This document shows positions 32,060 to 40,498 of a stretch of 55,135 nt of DNA, piece by piece. The notes beneath the pieces are model-generated. The model saw only the letters and a list, made by a program, of their open reading frames with translations, was not told the DNA's origin and did no database searches. The first letter of the stretch is position 1, and the number at the start of each line of letters is the position of its first letter. This DNA comes from Treponema sp. (GTDB taxonomy: Bacteria; Spirochaetota; Spirochaetia; Treponematales; Treponemataceae), in the NCBI GenBank assembly GCA_017549025.1, contig JAFYWB010000021.1, forward strand, positions 1 through 55,135. Reading direction: 5' to 3'. The position numbers and the translations under genes were made by a program.

Positions 32060-35000
32060 TTACTTGTTTCTTTCGTCTATGTCGGAATCTATATCAGCAA
32101 TAAGTCGTTCCAAATTGTTTAATACTTTTGAATCTGAATTATCTAGTCGTACATGGTCTTTCCACATAGGCAAACCAACAGTGATTCCTTTTTTTACTTT
32201 CCCAAATAGTATTTCATAGCTTCTATCCACCACACCAGCAGCCTCTGCCCATTGCCATATTCTTTTAAGAGGTAGGGTAGGAACGTTTGGTATGTTGGAT
32301 TCTTGGATGTAGGCATAAAGATTGAAGACTGAAGTAACAAAATCATCTACTTTGCGACCTGCATGATAAATATACTTGAAAGCTTTCTCATACTGTTCAA
32401 CAGCTACCTTAATAGAAGCATTTTTCTCCCTTTTTACAAAAGCTTTATATTCTAGCTTTCCATGATAATAGTGATAGTAAAAATCTCCTGTTCCATCTCC
32501 AAACTTATCTCTTATCAGTTCAATATGTTTCTTTGCAAGGTCTATGTCTGAAAAATCTTTAAATATATTATGTGAAAAACCGAGATGAAAAATAGATTTA
32601 TATAGTTTGTCATCTTTTTGTTGGCTGTACCAAAAATATTCTGGATAAAAAATAAATTGATGGTTCCTATTGCATACACAGGTATCAGAGCTACTGAAAC
32701 TATTCTTATGAAAATCCTTTCTCAAAAGATGCTGAAAACCACTTTTAACAGGTTGCTTCTCAAGTTTTTTAAGATTGCAAAACGGATAGGAAAGTATACC
32801 TGCGACTATTTCTGAAAAAAGTTTTTCTACGTTTTCCTGTTTTCCATCAAAGAAGGGGGTAAGAGCTTTTATAAAATTACATAAAAGGTAATAGTTTAGA
32901 TAATCTGCTCTATATTTTTTGATAGTACGGGGAGAAATTTCCTTGGGGAAAAGAGAATCATCTTTTAAAATTTGAGTTAAAACATAGGCACTTGTAGCTG
33001 GTGTATGTATAAGGATATCTCTCTTTTTCTTTGTATCTATACAATTTGCAAGTTTTTTTAGACTTTCTCCTTTAGGAAGACCTGCTTTTTCCACAGAATT
33101 TTTAAGTGCACTGTTTGCATTTTTCATTGAAGGCTTGTAACTACCATTCTTTTCTTCAAAATATCTGTTTGCAAAGAGTTTTCCCTTTGTAAAGTTACGA
33201 ATATCCTCTTTTTTATTATCCTTATCAAAACTATTACGAGTGTTAGAAATAAAAGAGGCGACATAAGAAGAGAGGGAGTATTCAAGAATTTTTGACTGTG
33301 ATAAATTATAAGGAGTAAGAGTACAAATATTTGTACGGAGCAAGGTAAAAAAGCCGTACAAAAAATGATAGAATTGAGCAACAGATGAATGGATGAAAGG
33401 GTTATTTTTCATAAGTCCAGAATATTTGTATCTATCTAGCACTGTATTTTCGTTTCTTACCCAATAATTATCGTTAATATGAAAAATATCGCTTAGAATA
33501 GTGGCAAAAGTTCTTGGCAGCTCATGACAAATGGGATTAAAAAGGTTCCTAAAATTTTTAAGATTCAGAGGTTTAAATGAGGTTATTCCATCATATTTTT
33601 CTTTTTCTGTAAAACTTTCTTCATCCCAATACCAGTTGTCTATATCTATAGGGAATTCATCTACTCTAAAGGTTTCATCAGAATACAGTATATCTAAAAA
33701 TCTAATCCACTCTGAATGCCGGGAATAGGGTGAAGCTGTCTCGCTTTCTTTTGTTTCAAGCGCTTTGTCTTTCATTTTCTTTAGTGATGTTTCAATAAAG
33801 TCAAAGGATATCTTGTACCATGCATCTGAATATAATAAACCATATTCATCTGTATCCGTTCTGAGAGATTCAAGTTCTTCGAGTGCAAGATCAATGCAAG
33901 TAATAAAGCCTGTATACTCAAAAATTCCAGTAAGTTGCAAAACAAAGTCACGGAATGAAGAATTATTTTTTTCATCTAATTCTTTTTGAAAGAGAATAAA
34001 ACACTTTGTTTTTTGCTCTTCTTTCATACAAAATGTCTTGTCATGAACAAGACTTTCCATAAAAGAAAACCAATCTTTAGAGTTTAATTGTGAAGAATAC
34101 TCTTTTGCACCTGTGCGGAGAGAAGTTGTAATACTGGAAATTGCAGTAAACACAATTTTTTCAGTTTCAGACAGTTTATCCTTATCAACATGCCAACAGG
34201 GTATTTCATCTGTATCCTTTACAAAATAACAAGCATAATCATTGCTTGGAGTACTGAGTATTTTGACGATATTTTCTAGTTCGTCAATATTTGAGATACG
34301 AGGAACTTTTTGAGTGCATGATGAAAGTGAATTTGCAATTTCAATAATTCCATTCATAAATAGAATTATAAAAGAATTGCATTCATCTGTTTTAGAAGTA
34401 TTGAAATGAGATAGAAAAGAACCTGTATTTCTGAAATCGTTGAAAAATTTATTTTCTATATCTTGTTCAAATTCTTTTTCAATAAATGGTAACCAATATG
34501 GGGAGCGTAATACATTAAAGGCATCCCAAAAACTTTCATTCTTTCTATGGTATTCATCCCAAGAAGAAGTTCTTTTGGTATAACTACAGCTTCTAAAGAT
34601 CGCAGGCCATTTTTCTTTTTTTTGCTTTTCTTCCTTTATATTTTCATATTCTGCAATACGCTTACATAAATGAGAATAAAAATCAAAAAGATAATGGATT
34701 ATATCTTGTAATTCCTCAAATGAGTTACAAATATCATGTTTGAAATCTGCCTTGATTTTTTCAATATCTAATGGAGTATCAATCAATTCCACTGTTTTTT
34801 CTAATATACCTACAGTATATCCGCTGTAACGAAGTAAAGGAAAATATTCCTGAAAAATTTCAATGAGTTTGTCTTTTCCTTCCTGTTCATTGTGATATTG
34901 TACACGATAGTAAAATATAAGACTGAAAGTATCATATACAGCTTTTATAAAATTATCTTCAGAAAGAGAATCTGGAATTTCTGCAAAATCGTGATGGGTG

Positions 35001-35395
35001 AAATAATTTATCCAGTCTGTACTTTGAGCTTGATCATCAGGAACTGTATCTTTTGTTTGATTAATAGATTGATAACAATTATTCTTTTCATTGATGAAAG
35101 ATTTTATTCCCTTGTCTGTCTGCTGTGCCATAAATAAAGATTGACCACTTGGAATTATATATTTTATCAATGTTTCTATAATATTTCGGTTACGTCGTTC
35201 AAAATAGACAAAATTCTCCCGATTTCTGGTTCTGTCATTACCTGAAAGTAAATTTTGATATTTAGTTGGAGCTTCATCATCGCTAAATGGAATAGGTGAG
35301 TCTTTTGTAAAAAAAGTAAATCCTATTGTATCGGCTTCTAGTCTGGTTATTTCCTCTATTGTGAGGTTTCTTGCTTCTTCTTGTATTGGTTTCAT
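32060..35395 (-). CDS. Large protein of unknown function (1111 aa)
   Basis: 1111 residues with no signal peptide and no membrane helix, mostly helical, rich in Lys, Asn, Phe and Tyr. I recognise no catalytic motif. Near the C-terminus (about 960-1050) DFYYHYYHGKLEYKAF and AVEQYEKAFKYIYHAGRK look like degenerate TPR-type helix pairs. Codon use is clearly more A/T-rich than in neighbouring genes, which suggests acquisition. The start has no ribosome site; TATACT on the minus strand (35410-35405) is nine bases before the ATG. Size, isolation and composition would fit a defence or phage-related protein, but nothing in the sequence proves that. Confidence 0.8.
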   Translation of the reverse strand: MKPIQEEARNLTIEEITRLEADTIGFTFFTKDSPIPFSDDEAPTKYQNLLSGNDRTRNRENFVYFERRNRNIIETLIKYIIPSGQSLFMAQQTDKGIKSFINEKNNCYQSINQTKDTVPDDQAQSTDWINYFTHHDFAEIPDSLSEDNFIKAVYDTFSLIFYYRVQYHNEQEGKDKLIEIFQEYFPLLRYSGYTVGILEKTVELIDTPLDIEKIKADFKHDICNSFEELQDIIHYLFDFYSHLCKRIAEYENIKEEKQKKEKWPAIFRSCSYTKRTSSWDEYHRKNESFWDAFNVLRSPYWLPFIEKEFEQDIENKFFNDFRNTGSFLSHFNTSKTDECNSFIILFMNGIIEIANSLSSCTQKVPRISNIDELENIVKILSTPSNDYACYFVKDTDEIPCWHVDKDKLSETEKIVFTAISSITTSLRTGAKEYSSQLNSKDWFSFMESLVHDKTFCMKEEQKTKCFILFQKELDEKNNSSFRDFVLQLTGIFEYTGFITCIDLALEELESLRTDTDEYGLLYSDAWYKISFDFIETSLKKMKDKALETKESETASPYSRHSEWIRFLDILYSDETFRVDEFPIDIDNWYWDEESFTEKEKYDGITSFKPLNLKNFRNLFNPICHELPRTFATILSDIFHINDNYWVRNENTVLDRYKYSGLMKNNPFIHSSVAQFYHFLYGFFTLLRTNICTLTPYNLSQSKILEYSLSSYVASFISNTRNSFDKDNKKEDIRNFTKGKLFANRYFEEKNGSYKPSMKNANSALKNSVEKAGLPKGESLKKLANCIDTKKKRDILIHTPATSAYVLTQILKDDSLFPKEISPRTIKKYRADYLNYYLLCNFIKALTPFFDGKQENVEKLFSEIVAGILSYPFCNLKKLEKQPVKSGFQHLLRKDFHKNSFSSSDTCVCNRNHQFIFYPEYFWYSQQKDDKLYKSIFHLGFSHNIFKDFSDIDLAKKHIELIRDKFGDGTGDFYYHYYHGKLEYKAFVKREKNASIKVAVEQYEKAFKYIYHAGRKVDDFVTSVFNLYAYIQESNIPNVPTLPLKRIWQWAEAAGVVDRSYEILFGKVKKGITVGLPMWKDHVRLDNSDSKVLNNLERLIADIDSDIDERNK

Positions 35396-35430
35396 ATTGT
35401 CTAAAGTATATGTAAAAATGAAAAAATAAA

Positions 35431-35509
35431 ATAGGTGATTTTTCTATCATTTTTTTTCTGCAATTTGGTTATTCTTCTTCAAAAATTGTGATAGAAAAAT
35501 CACTCCTAT
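35431..35509. repeat. Inverted repeat upstream of the 1111-aa gene
   Basis: ATAGGTGATTTTTCTATCA (35431-35449) and TGATAGAAAAATCACTCCTAT (35489-35509): 14 perfect pairs plus ATAGG/CCTAT with a two-base insertion, spaced 39 bases. It sits 20 bp upstream of the -10 box of the 1111-aa gene. Confidence 0.7.
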
Positions 35510-35641
35510 AAAGTATTTAAATTTAATGTGATACTCAAAATGTAATGGAAACAAACAGTTTCTAAAATAGAAATTGTTTCTCCCCTCACAAAACTGTCAA
35601 CTTTCTGACAGTTCAACACTATTTTATAGTACCAGAAACCT

Positions 35642-35687
35642 GCAAAGTTGCTGGTAATGTTCTTGTACATAACCAAGGAAGGAGGTG
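35642..35687 (+). repeat. Repeated 46-bp leader, copy A
   Basis: GCAAAGTTGCTGG...AAGGAAGGAGGTG, about 37 of 46 bases identical to 36048-36093. An ACCAG/CTGGT hairpin is formed with bases just upstream. It ends in the ribosome site of the small gene at 35692. Just before it, AACTGTCA/TGACAGTT (about 35592-35612) is a separate hairpin. Confidence 0.65.
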
Positions 35688-35691
35688 TCGA

Positions 35692-35955
35692 ATGACACAA
35701 GAAGAGTTTAAGGTTTTGAAAGAAACTTTGAAGGTTGTATTTGCTGGATACAAGAGAATTGATGCAAAAATGGCCCAGCGGTTGCGCACGTTGGGATTCT
35801 CTATGATTCGGCAAAAGAATCACTGTATTTTTTCCTACTATGTGAATGGAAAAAGGCTTCAGTTGGAGGTGGATAAAACTCCGGGAGACAAGCGGTCGGG
35901 AATTAAGACGGCTTGTGATATTGCTCGGATTATCCAGCGGGAAATAATGGCTTAG
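35692..35955 (+). CDS. Small HicA-like protein (87 aa)
   Basis: 87 residues, ATG after AAGGAGGTG. The second half LRTLGFSMIRQKNHCIFSYY, RLQLEVDKTPGDKRSGIKTA, CDIARIIQREI resembles the small dsRBD-like fold of HicA toxins and related proteins (GF, then a conserved His, then a basic RSG segment). No HicB partner gene is visible, so a toxin function is not implied. A good terminator follows. Confidence 0.5.
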   Translation: MTQEEFKVLKETLKVVFAGYKRIDAKMAQRLRTLGFSMIRQKNHCIFSYYVNGKRLQLEVDKTPGDKRSGIKTACDIARIIQREIMA

Positions 35956-35956
35956 T

Positions 35957-36004
35957 TTAAGAAACTGTCTTGGCAAGGTTCTTCACCTTGTCAGGACAGT
36001 TTTG
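35957..36004 (+). terminator. Intrinsic terminator after the HicA-like gene
   Basis: AAACTGTC-TTGGCAAGGT / ACCTTGTCA-GGACAGTTTT, long stem with a small internal bulge and TTTT within the 3' arm. Confidence 0.75.
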
Positions 36005-36047
36005 ACTTTCAAGAATTGTTTTAGTATCTTTAATTTCTCACTAACCA

Positions 36048-36093
36048 GCAAAGTTTCTGGCAATGATCTTTTACATGAAAAGGGAAGGAGGTT
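36048..36093 (+). repeat. Repeated 46-bp leader, copy B
   Basis: Same layout as copy A, with a CCAG/CTGG hairpin and a strong GGAAGGAGGT, but no sizeable frame follows: the first start after it closes within a few codons. Further hairpins GTTACTTAG/CTAAGT and TCCACT/AGTGGA follow before the LRR gene. Confidence 0.6.
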
Positions 36094-36209
36094 ACTTAGG
36101 TTGGGCTAAGTACGTAACAATCCACTAAAGTGGACAGGGTTTCGGAGGCAAAAGGTTATCTTCAAAGGCTTCTTTGGAGAATTCGTTCTAAAATCCCTAG
36201 GAGGACACA

Positions 36210-37574
36210 GTGAACAAACAGGTTGTTTCTATTGAAACAGTTGGTGAAATGGCTATGGATCTTAAATCTGGAGAGTACATCTTGCAGGTTCAAGAAGATG
36301 GAGTTGTGGAAGGAGCTGTAACAGGGCGAGAAATACTGAAATATCTTAAAAGCACGAAATCAAATGAGGATTACGAGAATTTTCTGTGTACTGTAGTGGG
36401 AACAAATGAAGTTCGCAGACTGAAGGAGCTTTACAAGAAGGAGCCACGGCAGGGAAAGCTTAATGGAAGTAGAAACAAATCTTCTGAAGGTTCCAAATTG
36501 ACTGCAGTGCTCTATACGAGGGCAGAGCAAAAGGTTCTGGAATATTTGCAGAAAAACGTGAAAAAAACTGAATACCAAGCTGTGCTTGAAGGAGTAAAAG
36601 AACAACGCAGGATGAAACAGTTGGCTGCTCTTGGAGATGTATTGCGAAAGAGAAGCCACTTGCTCCTTCATTTAGATTTATCCCGTGTTTCAATAACACG
36701 CTTGGAAAAAGGGGTCTTTCGTAATTGCGCTGTCTTACAGTCTGTGGTTCTACCAAACAACTGCTGGATGGTTGGTTCCCATTGTTTTGCTGGTTGTAAA
36801 AATCTTGCCCAAGTAACCCTATCCCAGGAATTAATTTCCTTGGGCATGTTCAGCTTTGATGCTTGCCAAAAATTGGAAGAAATAGTTTTTCCTAAAAACC
36901 TCAAGGTTATTGGAAAATATTGCTTCCGAGACTGTACATCTTTGTCTGCAGTGGAGCTTCCACCTTCGGTAAAGGTTCTTCACAAGCACTGCTTTGCATT
37001 TTGCACCAACCTGACACATATCCACCTTCCTGAAAATCTTGATTTTGTTGCAGGCACTTCCTTTTTAGGCTGCACCAATCTAAGTTTTTCTGTAGACAAG
37101 TTGAACCAGAGCTTTTCCACTGATAGCTCTGGAAAGCTGCTGCTGTCACATGATGGTAAAATCATTCATGCCTATCCTTCAGCAACAGGCCACGTAAAAC
37201 TCCCTTATGGAATACAAAGGATTGGCTGTAGCCTGTTCCGACACTGTAAGCATATTTCTGCCATTGAATTACCAGAAGGCTTGGAGGTCATTGATGAGTT
37301 TGCCTTTATGGATTGCAGGGGGATTAAATCCATGCAGCTACCTAAAAGTCTACAAAGACTTGGGTGGGGTGTCTTCATTGCCTGTACTGGATTACAGGAG
37401 CTTATTCTTCCCTGTAATCAGGAACATCTCTCCTTGGGACATTGTGAGGACGAGGAGGTTCTTGACAGAATCTTGCAATATCCTTCTTTGAAACAGAGTC
37501 ATGGGTGGAACGATGTGGTTGGTGATGGAGTGAATCCCAAGATTCGGATTTCAGCTGAGAACATTACTGCTTGA
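36210..37574 (+). CDS. BspA-type leucine-rich-repeat (LRR_5) protein
   Basis: 454 residues, GTG start after TAGGAGG. Residues about 175-430 contain around nine 23-residue LRR_5 repeats of the BspA kind, with cysteine at the repeat turns (VFRNCAVLQSVVLP, CFAGCKNLAQVTL, CFRDCTSLSAVELP, FLGCTNLSFSV). The N-terminal 170 residues are charged and unknown. BspA relatives in Treponema are usually exported adhesins, but this one has no signal peptide, so it appears cytoplasmic or is exported by another route. Confidence 0.85.
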   Translation: MNKQVVSIETVGEMAMDLKSGEYILQVQEDGVVEGAVTGREILKYLKSTKSNEDYENFLCTVVGTNEVRRLKELYKKEPRQGKLNGSRNKSSEGSKLTAVLYTRAEQKVLEYLQKNVKKTEYQAVLEGVKEQRRMKQLAALGDVLRKRSHLLLHLDLSRVSITRLEKGVFRNCAVLQSVVLPNNCWMVGSHCFAGCKNLAQVTLSQELISLGMFSFDACQKLEEIVFPKNLKVIGKYCFRDCTSLSAVELPPSVKVLHKHCFAFCTNLTHIHLPENLDFVAGTSFLGCTNLSFSVDKLNQSFSTDSSGKLLLSHDGKIIHAYPSATGHVKLPYGIQRIGCSLFRHCKHISAIELPEGLEVIDEFAFMDCRGIKSMQLPKSLQRLGWGVFIACTGLQELILPCNQEHLSLGHCEDEEVLDRILQYPSLKQSHGWNDVVGDGVNPKIRISAENITA

Positions 37575-37639
37575 AAAGGCGGAAGCTAGAATCTATAGTG
37601 GATAACTACAAAATCATAGGAAAGCTAATCTAAAAAAAA

Positions 37640-37671
37640 CTGCAAGAAAATTTATTTTTCTTGCAGTTTTT
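37640..37671 (+). terminator. Intrinsic terminator of the LRR gene
   Basis: CTGCAAGAAAA / TTTTCTTGCAG followed by TTTTT, immediately before the 5S promoter. Confidence 0.9.
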
Positions 37672-37673
37672 AC

Positions 37674-37702
37674 TTGACAAAAAATCGTTCCTTTGCTATT
37701 AT
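37674..37702 (+). promoter_or_regulatory. 5S rRNA promoter
   Basis: TTGACA (37674-37679), 17-bp spacer, TATTAT (37697-37702), near consensus; start of transcription near the first base of the 5S gene. Confidence 0.85.
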
Positions 37703-37709
37703 CTAATCA

Positions 37710-37820
37710 TTGCTGGTGACCATGGTAGAGGTGCAATACCCGTTCCCATCCCGAACACGGAAGTCAAGCCCTCCAACGCCGATGATACTGCATCCGCGGG
37801 AAAGTAGGTAGTTGCCAGCT
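37710..37820 (+). rRNA. rrf: 5S ribosomal RNA, free-standing
   Basis: The conserved core CCCGTTCCCATCCCGAACAC and GGAAGTCAAGC, CGCCGATGATACTG and GTAGGTAGTTGCCAGC are unmistakable, and the ends TTGCTGG / CCAGC form helix I. There is no 16S or 23S gene beside it; it has its own promoter and an eight-T run straight after helix I that may serve as terminator. The remaining intergenic bases to 37873 hold the next promoter. Confidence 0.95.
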
Positions 37821-37838
37821 TTTTTTTATTTTAAACAG

Positions 37839-37867
37839 TTGTTCTGATTTGCCAATTCTTGTAAACT
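37839..37867 (+). promoter_or_regulatory. Promoter of the aldose epimerase gene, probably leaderless
   Basis: TTGTTC (37839-37844), 17-bp spacer, TAAACT (37862-37867), six bases to the ATG at 37874; no ribosome site. Confidence 0.55.
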
Positions 37868-37873
37868 ACTTCT

Positions 37874-38800
37874 ATGGAAATTACTCTTAGCAACGATGGC
37901 TTTCAAGCCTGCATTTCAAGTAGTGGTGCCCAGCTTCTTTCTTTTAAGAATCTTTCCACTGGTGTAGAGCATATCTGGAACGGTAATCCCCAGGTATGGA
38001 AATTCCGTGCTCCCATTCTCTTTCCTATTGTCAGTCGCCTCAAGGATGGTTATTACCTTTGGAAGGAACAGGAATATCCTTTAACAAACCATGGCTTTGC
38101 TCGTGACCTAGAGCATACCTTGGTGGAATCTTCTGCCACTCGGGTTTTGTGGCGACTTACTGATTGTGAGTATACCCGAAAGCTCTTTCCCTGGCCCTTT
38201 GTGCTGGAAACGGAATATCGTTTGGAGGGCTCCACCTTGGTATTTTGTACCACAGTCACCAATTCTGGTCAGGAGGAGCTGATCTTCAGTATTGGAAGCC
38301 ACACGGGGTTGGTGTATCCCTGGTCTGGTTCTACAAAGGATGACTTCGCACTACGCTTTGAGCAGGATGAGGTGCCTGATTTTGTTCAGGTTTCCTCAGA
38401 TGGATTTCCTGTGGGCTCTTGGCAGGCTAAAGAAAATGGCCAGAAAAAACGCTTTGTTCCCCAAACAATTCCCTATCCCCATATTCGCTGTGGGCAGATA
38501 AAGCTACAGGATGGATTTTTTGCCAGCGGTCACATTCTCACCAATTTTACTTCACGATGGGTTGCCTTGGAAAATACAGCCACTGGTGAAGGAGTGAAGG
38601 TGAACACTGCCGGTTATCCGTATCTGGTGCTGTGGCAAAGTCCCTCTGCTGACCATCCCTTTGTGTGTATAGAGCCCTGGTATGGTTTGCCAGATTGGGA
38701 TGGCACAAGCCATCAGTGGGAAGAAAAGCCTGGGCTAGTATCCTTGCAGCCGGGAAAAAGCTTTACCACTAACCAGTCTCTCACTGTAGATACAATTTAG
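37874..38800 (+). CDS. Aldose 1-epimerase family protein
   Basis: 308 residues, the length of LacX/YeaD-like members. Interconverts sugar anomers. GAQLLSFKNLSTGVEHIWNG, FPIVSRLKDGYY, YPLTNHGFARDLEH (catalytic-site His), IGSHTGLVYPW (second His) and CIEPWYGLPD with the catalytic Glu are as in the superfamily. Cytoplasmic. Start chosen from the -10 box six bases upstream. Confidence 0.88.
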   Translation: MEITLSNDGFQACISSSGAQLLSFKNLSTGVEHIWNGNPQVWKFRAPILFPIVSRLKDGYYLWKEQEYPLTNHGFARDLEHTLVESSATRVLWRLTDCEYTRKLFPWPFVLETEYRLEGSTLVFCTTVTNSGQEELIFSIGSHTGLVYPWSGSTKDDFALRFEQDEVPDFVQVSSDGFPVGSWQAKENGQKKRFVPQTIPYPHIRCGQIKLQDGFFASGHILTNFTSRWVALENTATGEGVKVNTAGYPYLVLWQSPSADHPFVCIEPWYGLPDWDGTSHQWEEKPGLVSLQPGKSFTTNQSLTVDTI

Positions 38801-38924
38801 GCTCTCTGTACCGGCGGTAAGACTTGATTTTGCTGATTCTTTTTTCTTGCTATATTTGCTTTTTTTTACGTTTTAATGTATTATTTGAGAAAATTTTACA
38901 TTCAACTGATTCGGAGTAAGCATA

Positions 38925-40289
38925 ATGCAGCAAGAAAATAAAATGGGCGTCATGCCCGTAAACCGATTGATAATCACCATGTCCGTACCAATGATTGTTG
39001 CAATGTTGGTAACAGCCTTGTACAACGTGGTGGACAGTATCTTCGTAGCAAGAATTAGCGAAAAGGCCCTTACCGCTGTATCCCTTTCCTTTCCCATCCA
39101 GAACCTGATGATTGCCATTTCTACTGGTACTGGTGTTGGTATCAATGCGCTTTTGTCTATGAATCTGGGACGAAAGGATTATAAGGCAGTAGGTAAGGTT
39201 GCTTCCAACGGCCTATTCTTGTCTATTTGTAGCAGTCTTCTGTTCATTGTGTTTGGCTTGTTCTTCACTCCCTTGTTTTTCCAAACTCAAACCTCCGATC
39301 CAGAAATTATTCAGTACGGCTGCGATTACCTGAAAATCTGTTCCATCATGTGTTTTGGTCTATTCTTGCAGATTACCAACGACAGAATCCTGCAGGCTAC
39401 GGGAAAAACTGTCTACACCATGTTTACTCAGGGAGCAGGTGCTGTTATCAACATCATCCTTGACCCCATTATGATTTTTGGTCTTCTTGGTTTTCCTGCT
39501 CTTGGAGTGGCAGGAGCAGCCTGGGCTACCGTTATTGGCCAGATTGCCGGTATGTTCCTTTCTATCTTCTTCAATGTAACAAAAAACCACGAGGTAAAGC
39601 TGGATGTAAAGCATTTCCGTCCTCACCTGCAAACTATTCGAGCCATTTACGCCATTGGAATTCCTTCCATTATCATGGCCTCCATTGTGTCTGTCATGAC
39701 CTTTGGAATGAACAAGATTCTCATGGCCTTTACCTCCACTGCCACTGCAGTTTTCGGTGTATACATCAAGCTCAATAGCTTTGTGTTCATGCCAGTATTT
39801 GGTCTGAACAACGGCATGATTCCCATCGTTTCTTATAATTATGGTGCCCAGAACAGGCTTCGCATCAAGAAAACCATTATCCTGTGCATTATTTATGCCA
39901 CCATCATCATGACCGTGGGCTTTGCCATTTTCCAGATCTTCCCTGTTACCCTGTTATCCTTCTTTAAAGCTTCACCAGAAATGATTGAAATCGGTGTGCC
40001 AGCCCTGCGGATTATCAGCATCAGCTTTTTGATGGCAGGCTACGGTATTGTGAGCGGTTCCGTGTTCCAGGCCTTGGGAAAGGGTGTGTTGAGCATGAAC
40101 GTTTCTCTGGTGCGCCAGTTGACGGTGTTGCTGCCAGTAGCTTGGCTTATGGCTAGAACAGGAAATCTCAACTTAGTATGGTGGGCCTTTCCTTTAGCTG
40201 ATGTGGCTGCAGTTACCCTGTGTACCATCTTTATTCGAAAAACCTACAACAAGGAAATAAAGCCTTTGCCAGAAGGTCGTCCTGCATAA
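38925..40289 (+). CDS. MATE family efflux transporter
   Basis: 454 residues, ATG after CGGAGTAAG. Twelve membrane helices in two similar halves; the first, SVPMIVAMLVTALYNVVDSI, is the family signature, and GAGAVINIILDPIMIFGLLG is the typical mid-protein segment. Exports drugs or metabolites by Na+ or H+ antiport. Stands alone, with a terminator after it. Confidence 0.93.
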   Translation: MQQENKMGVMPVNRLIITMSVPMIVAMLVTALYNVVDSIFVARISEKALTAVSLSFPIQNLMIAISTGTGVGINALLSMNLGRKDYKAVGKVASNGLFLSICSSLLFIVFGLFFTPLFFQTQTSDPEIIQYGCDYLKICSIMCFGLFLQITNDRILQATGKTVYTMFTQGAGAVINIILDPIMIFGLLGFPALGVAGAAWATVIGQIAGMFLSIFFNVTKNHEVKLDVKHFRPHLQTIRAIYAIGIPSIIMASIVSVMTFGMNKILMAFTSTATAVFGVYIKLNSFVFMPVFGLNNGMIPIVSYNYGAQNRLRIKKTIILCIIYATIIMTVGFAIFQIFPVTLLSFFKASPEMIEIGVPALRIISISFLMAGYGIVSGSVFQALGKGVLSMNVSLVRQLTVLLPVAWLMARTGNLNLVWWAFPLADVAAVTLCTIFIRKTYNKEIKPLPEGRPA

Positions 40290-40296
40290 TTTTTTC

Positions 40297-40332
40297 AACC
40301 TCCAAATCCTCGTGATTTTGGAGGGTTTTTTT
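40297..40332 (+). terminator. Intrinsic terminator after the MATE gene
   Basis: AACCTCCAAA / TTTTGGAGGGTT with a nine-base loop, followed by a T run. Confidence 0.9.
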
Positions 40333-40347
40333 ATGTATAAAAAATAA

Positions 40348-40376
40348 TTGCATTTTCCGCTTAAGAGGTTTATACT
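40348..40376 (+). promoter_or_regulatory. glgC promoter with long leader
   Basis: TTGCAT (40348-40353), 17-bp spacer, TATACT (40371-40376); TATAAT follows at 40379-40384. The leader of about 115 nt can form AATTTCCT/AGGAAATT and, as an alternative, AATTGGAGG/CCTTTCAATT. Confidence 0.6.
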
Positions 40377-40498
40377 GATATAATAACGCAAGAAGAGTAG
40401 TTGTTGACTCAGCTTGAATTGGAGGGCTTTGATTTGACCTTTCAATTTCCTGTGGAGAGGAAATTCTTGTGTGTGCTGTACGTAATTTCGGAGGTAAT

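Noticed and set aside
35692-35955. A HicAB toxin-antitoxin system
   Set aside because: Only a HicA-like single gene is present; no HicB-type frame precedes or follows it before the terminator.
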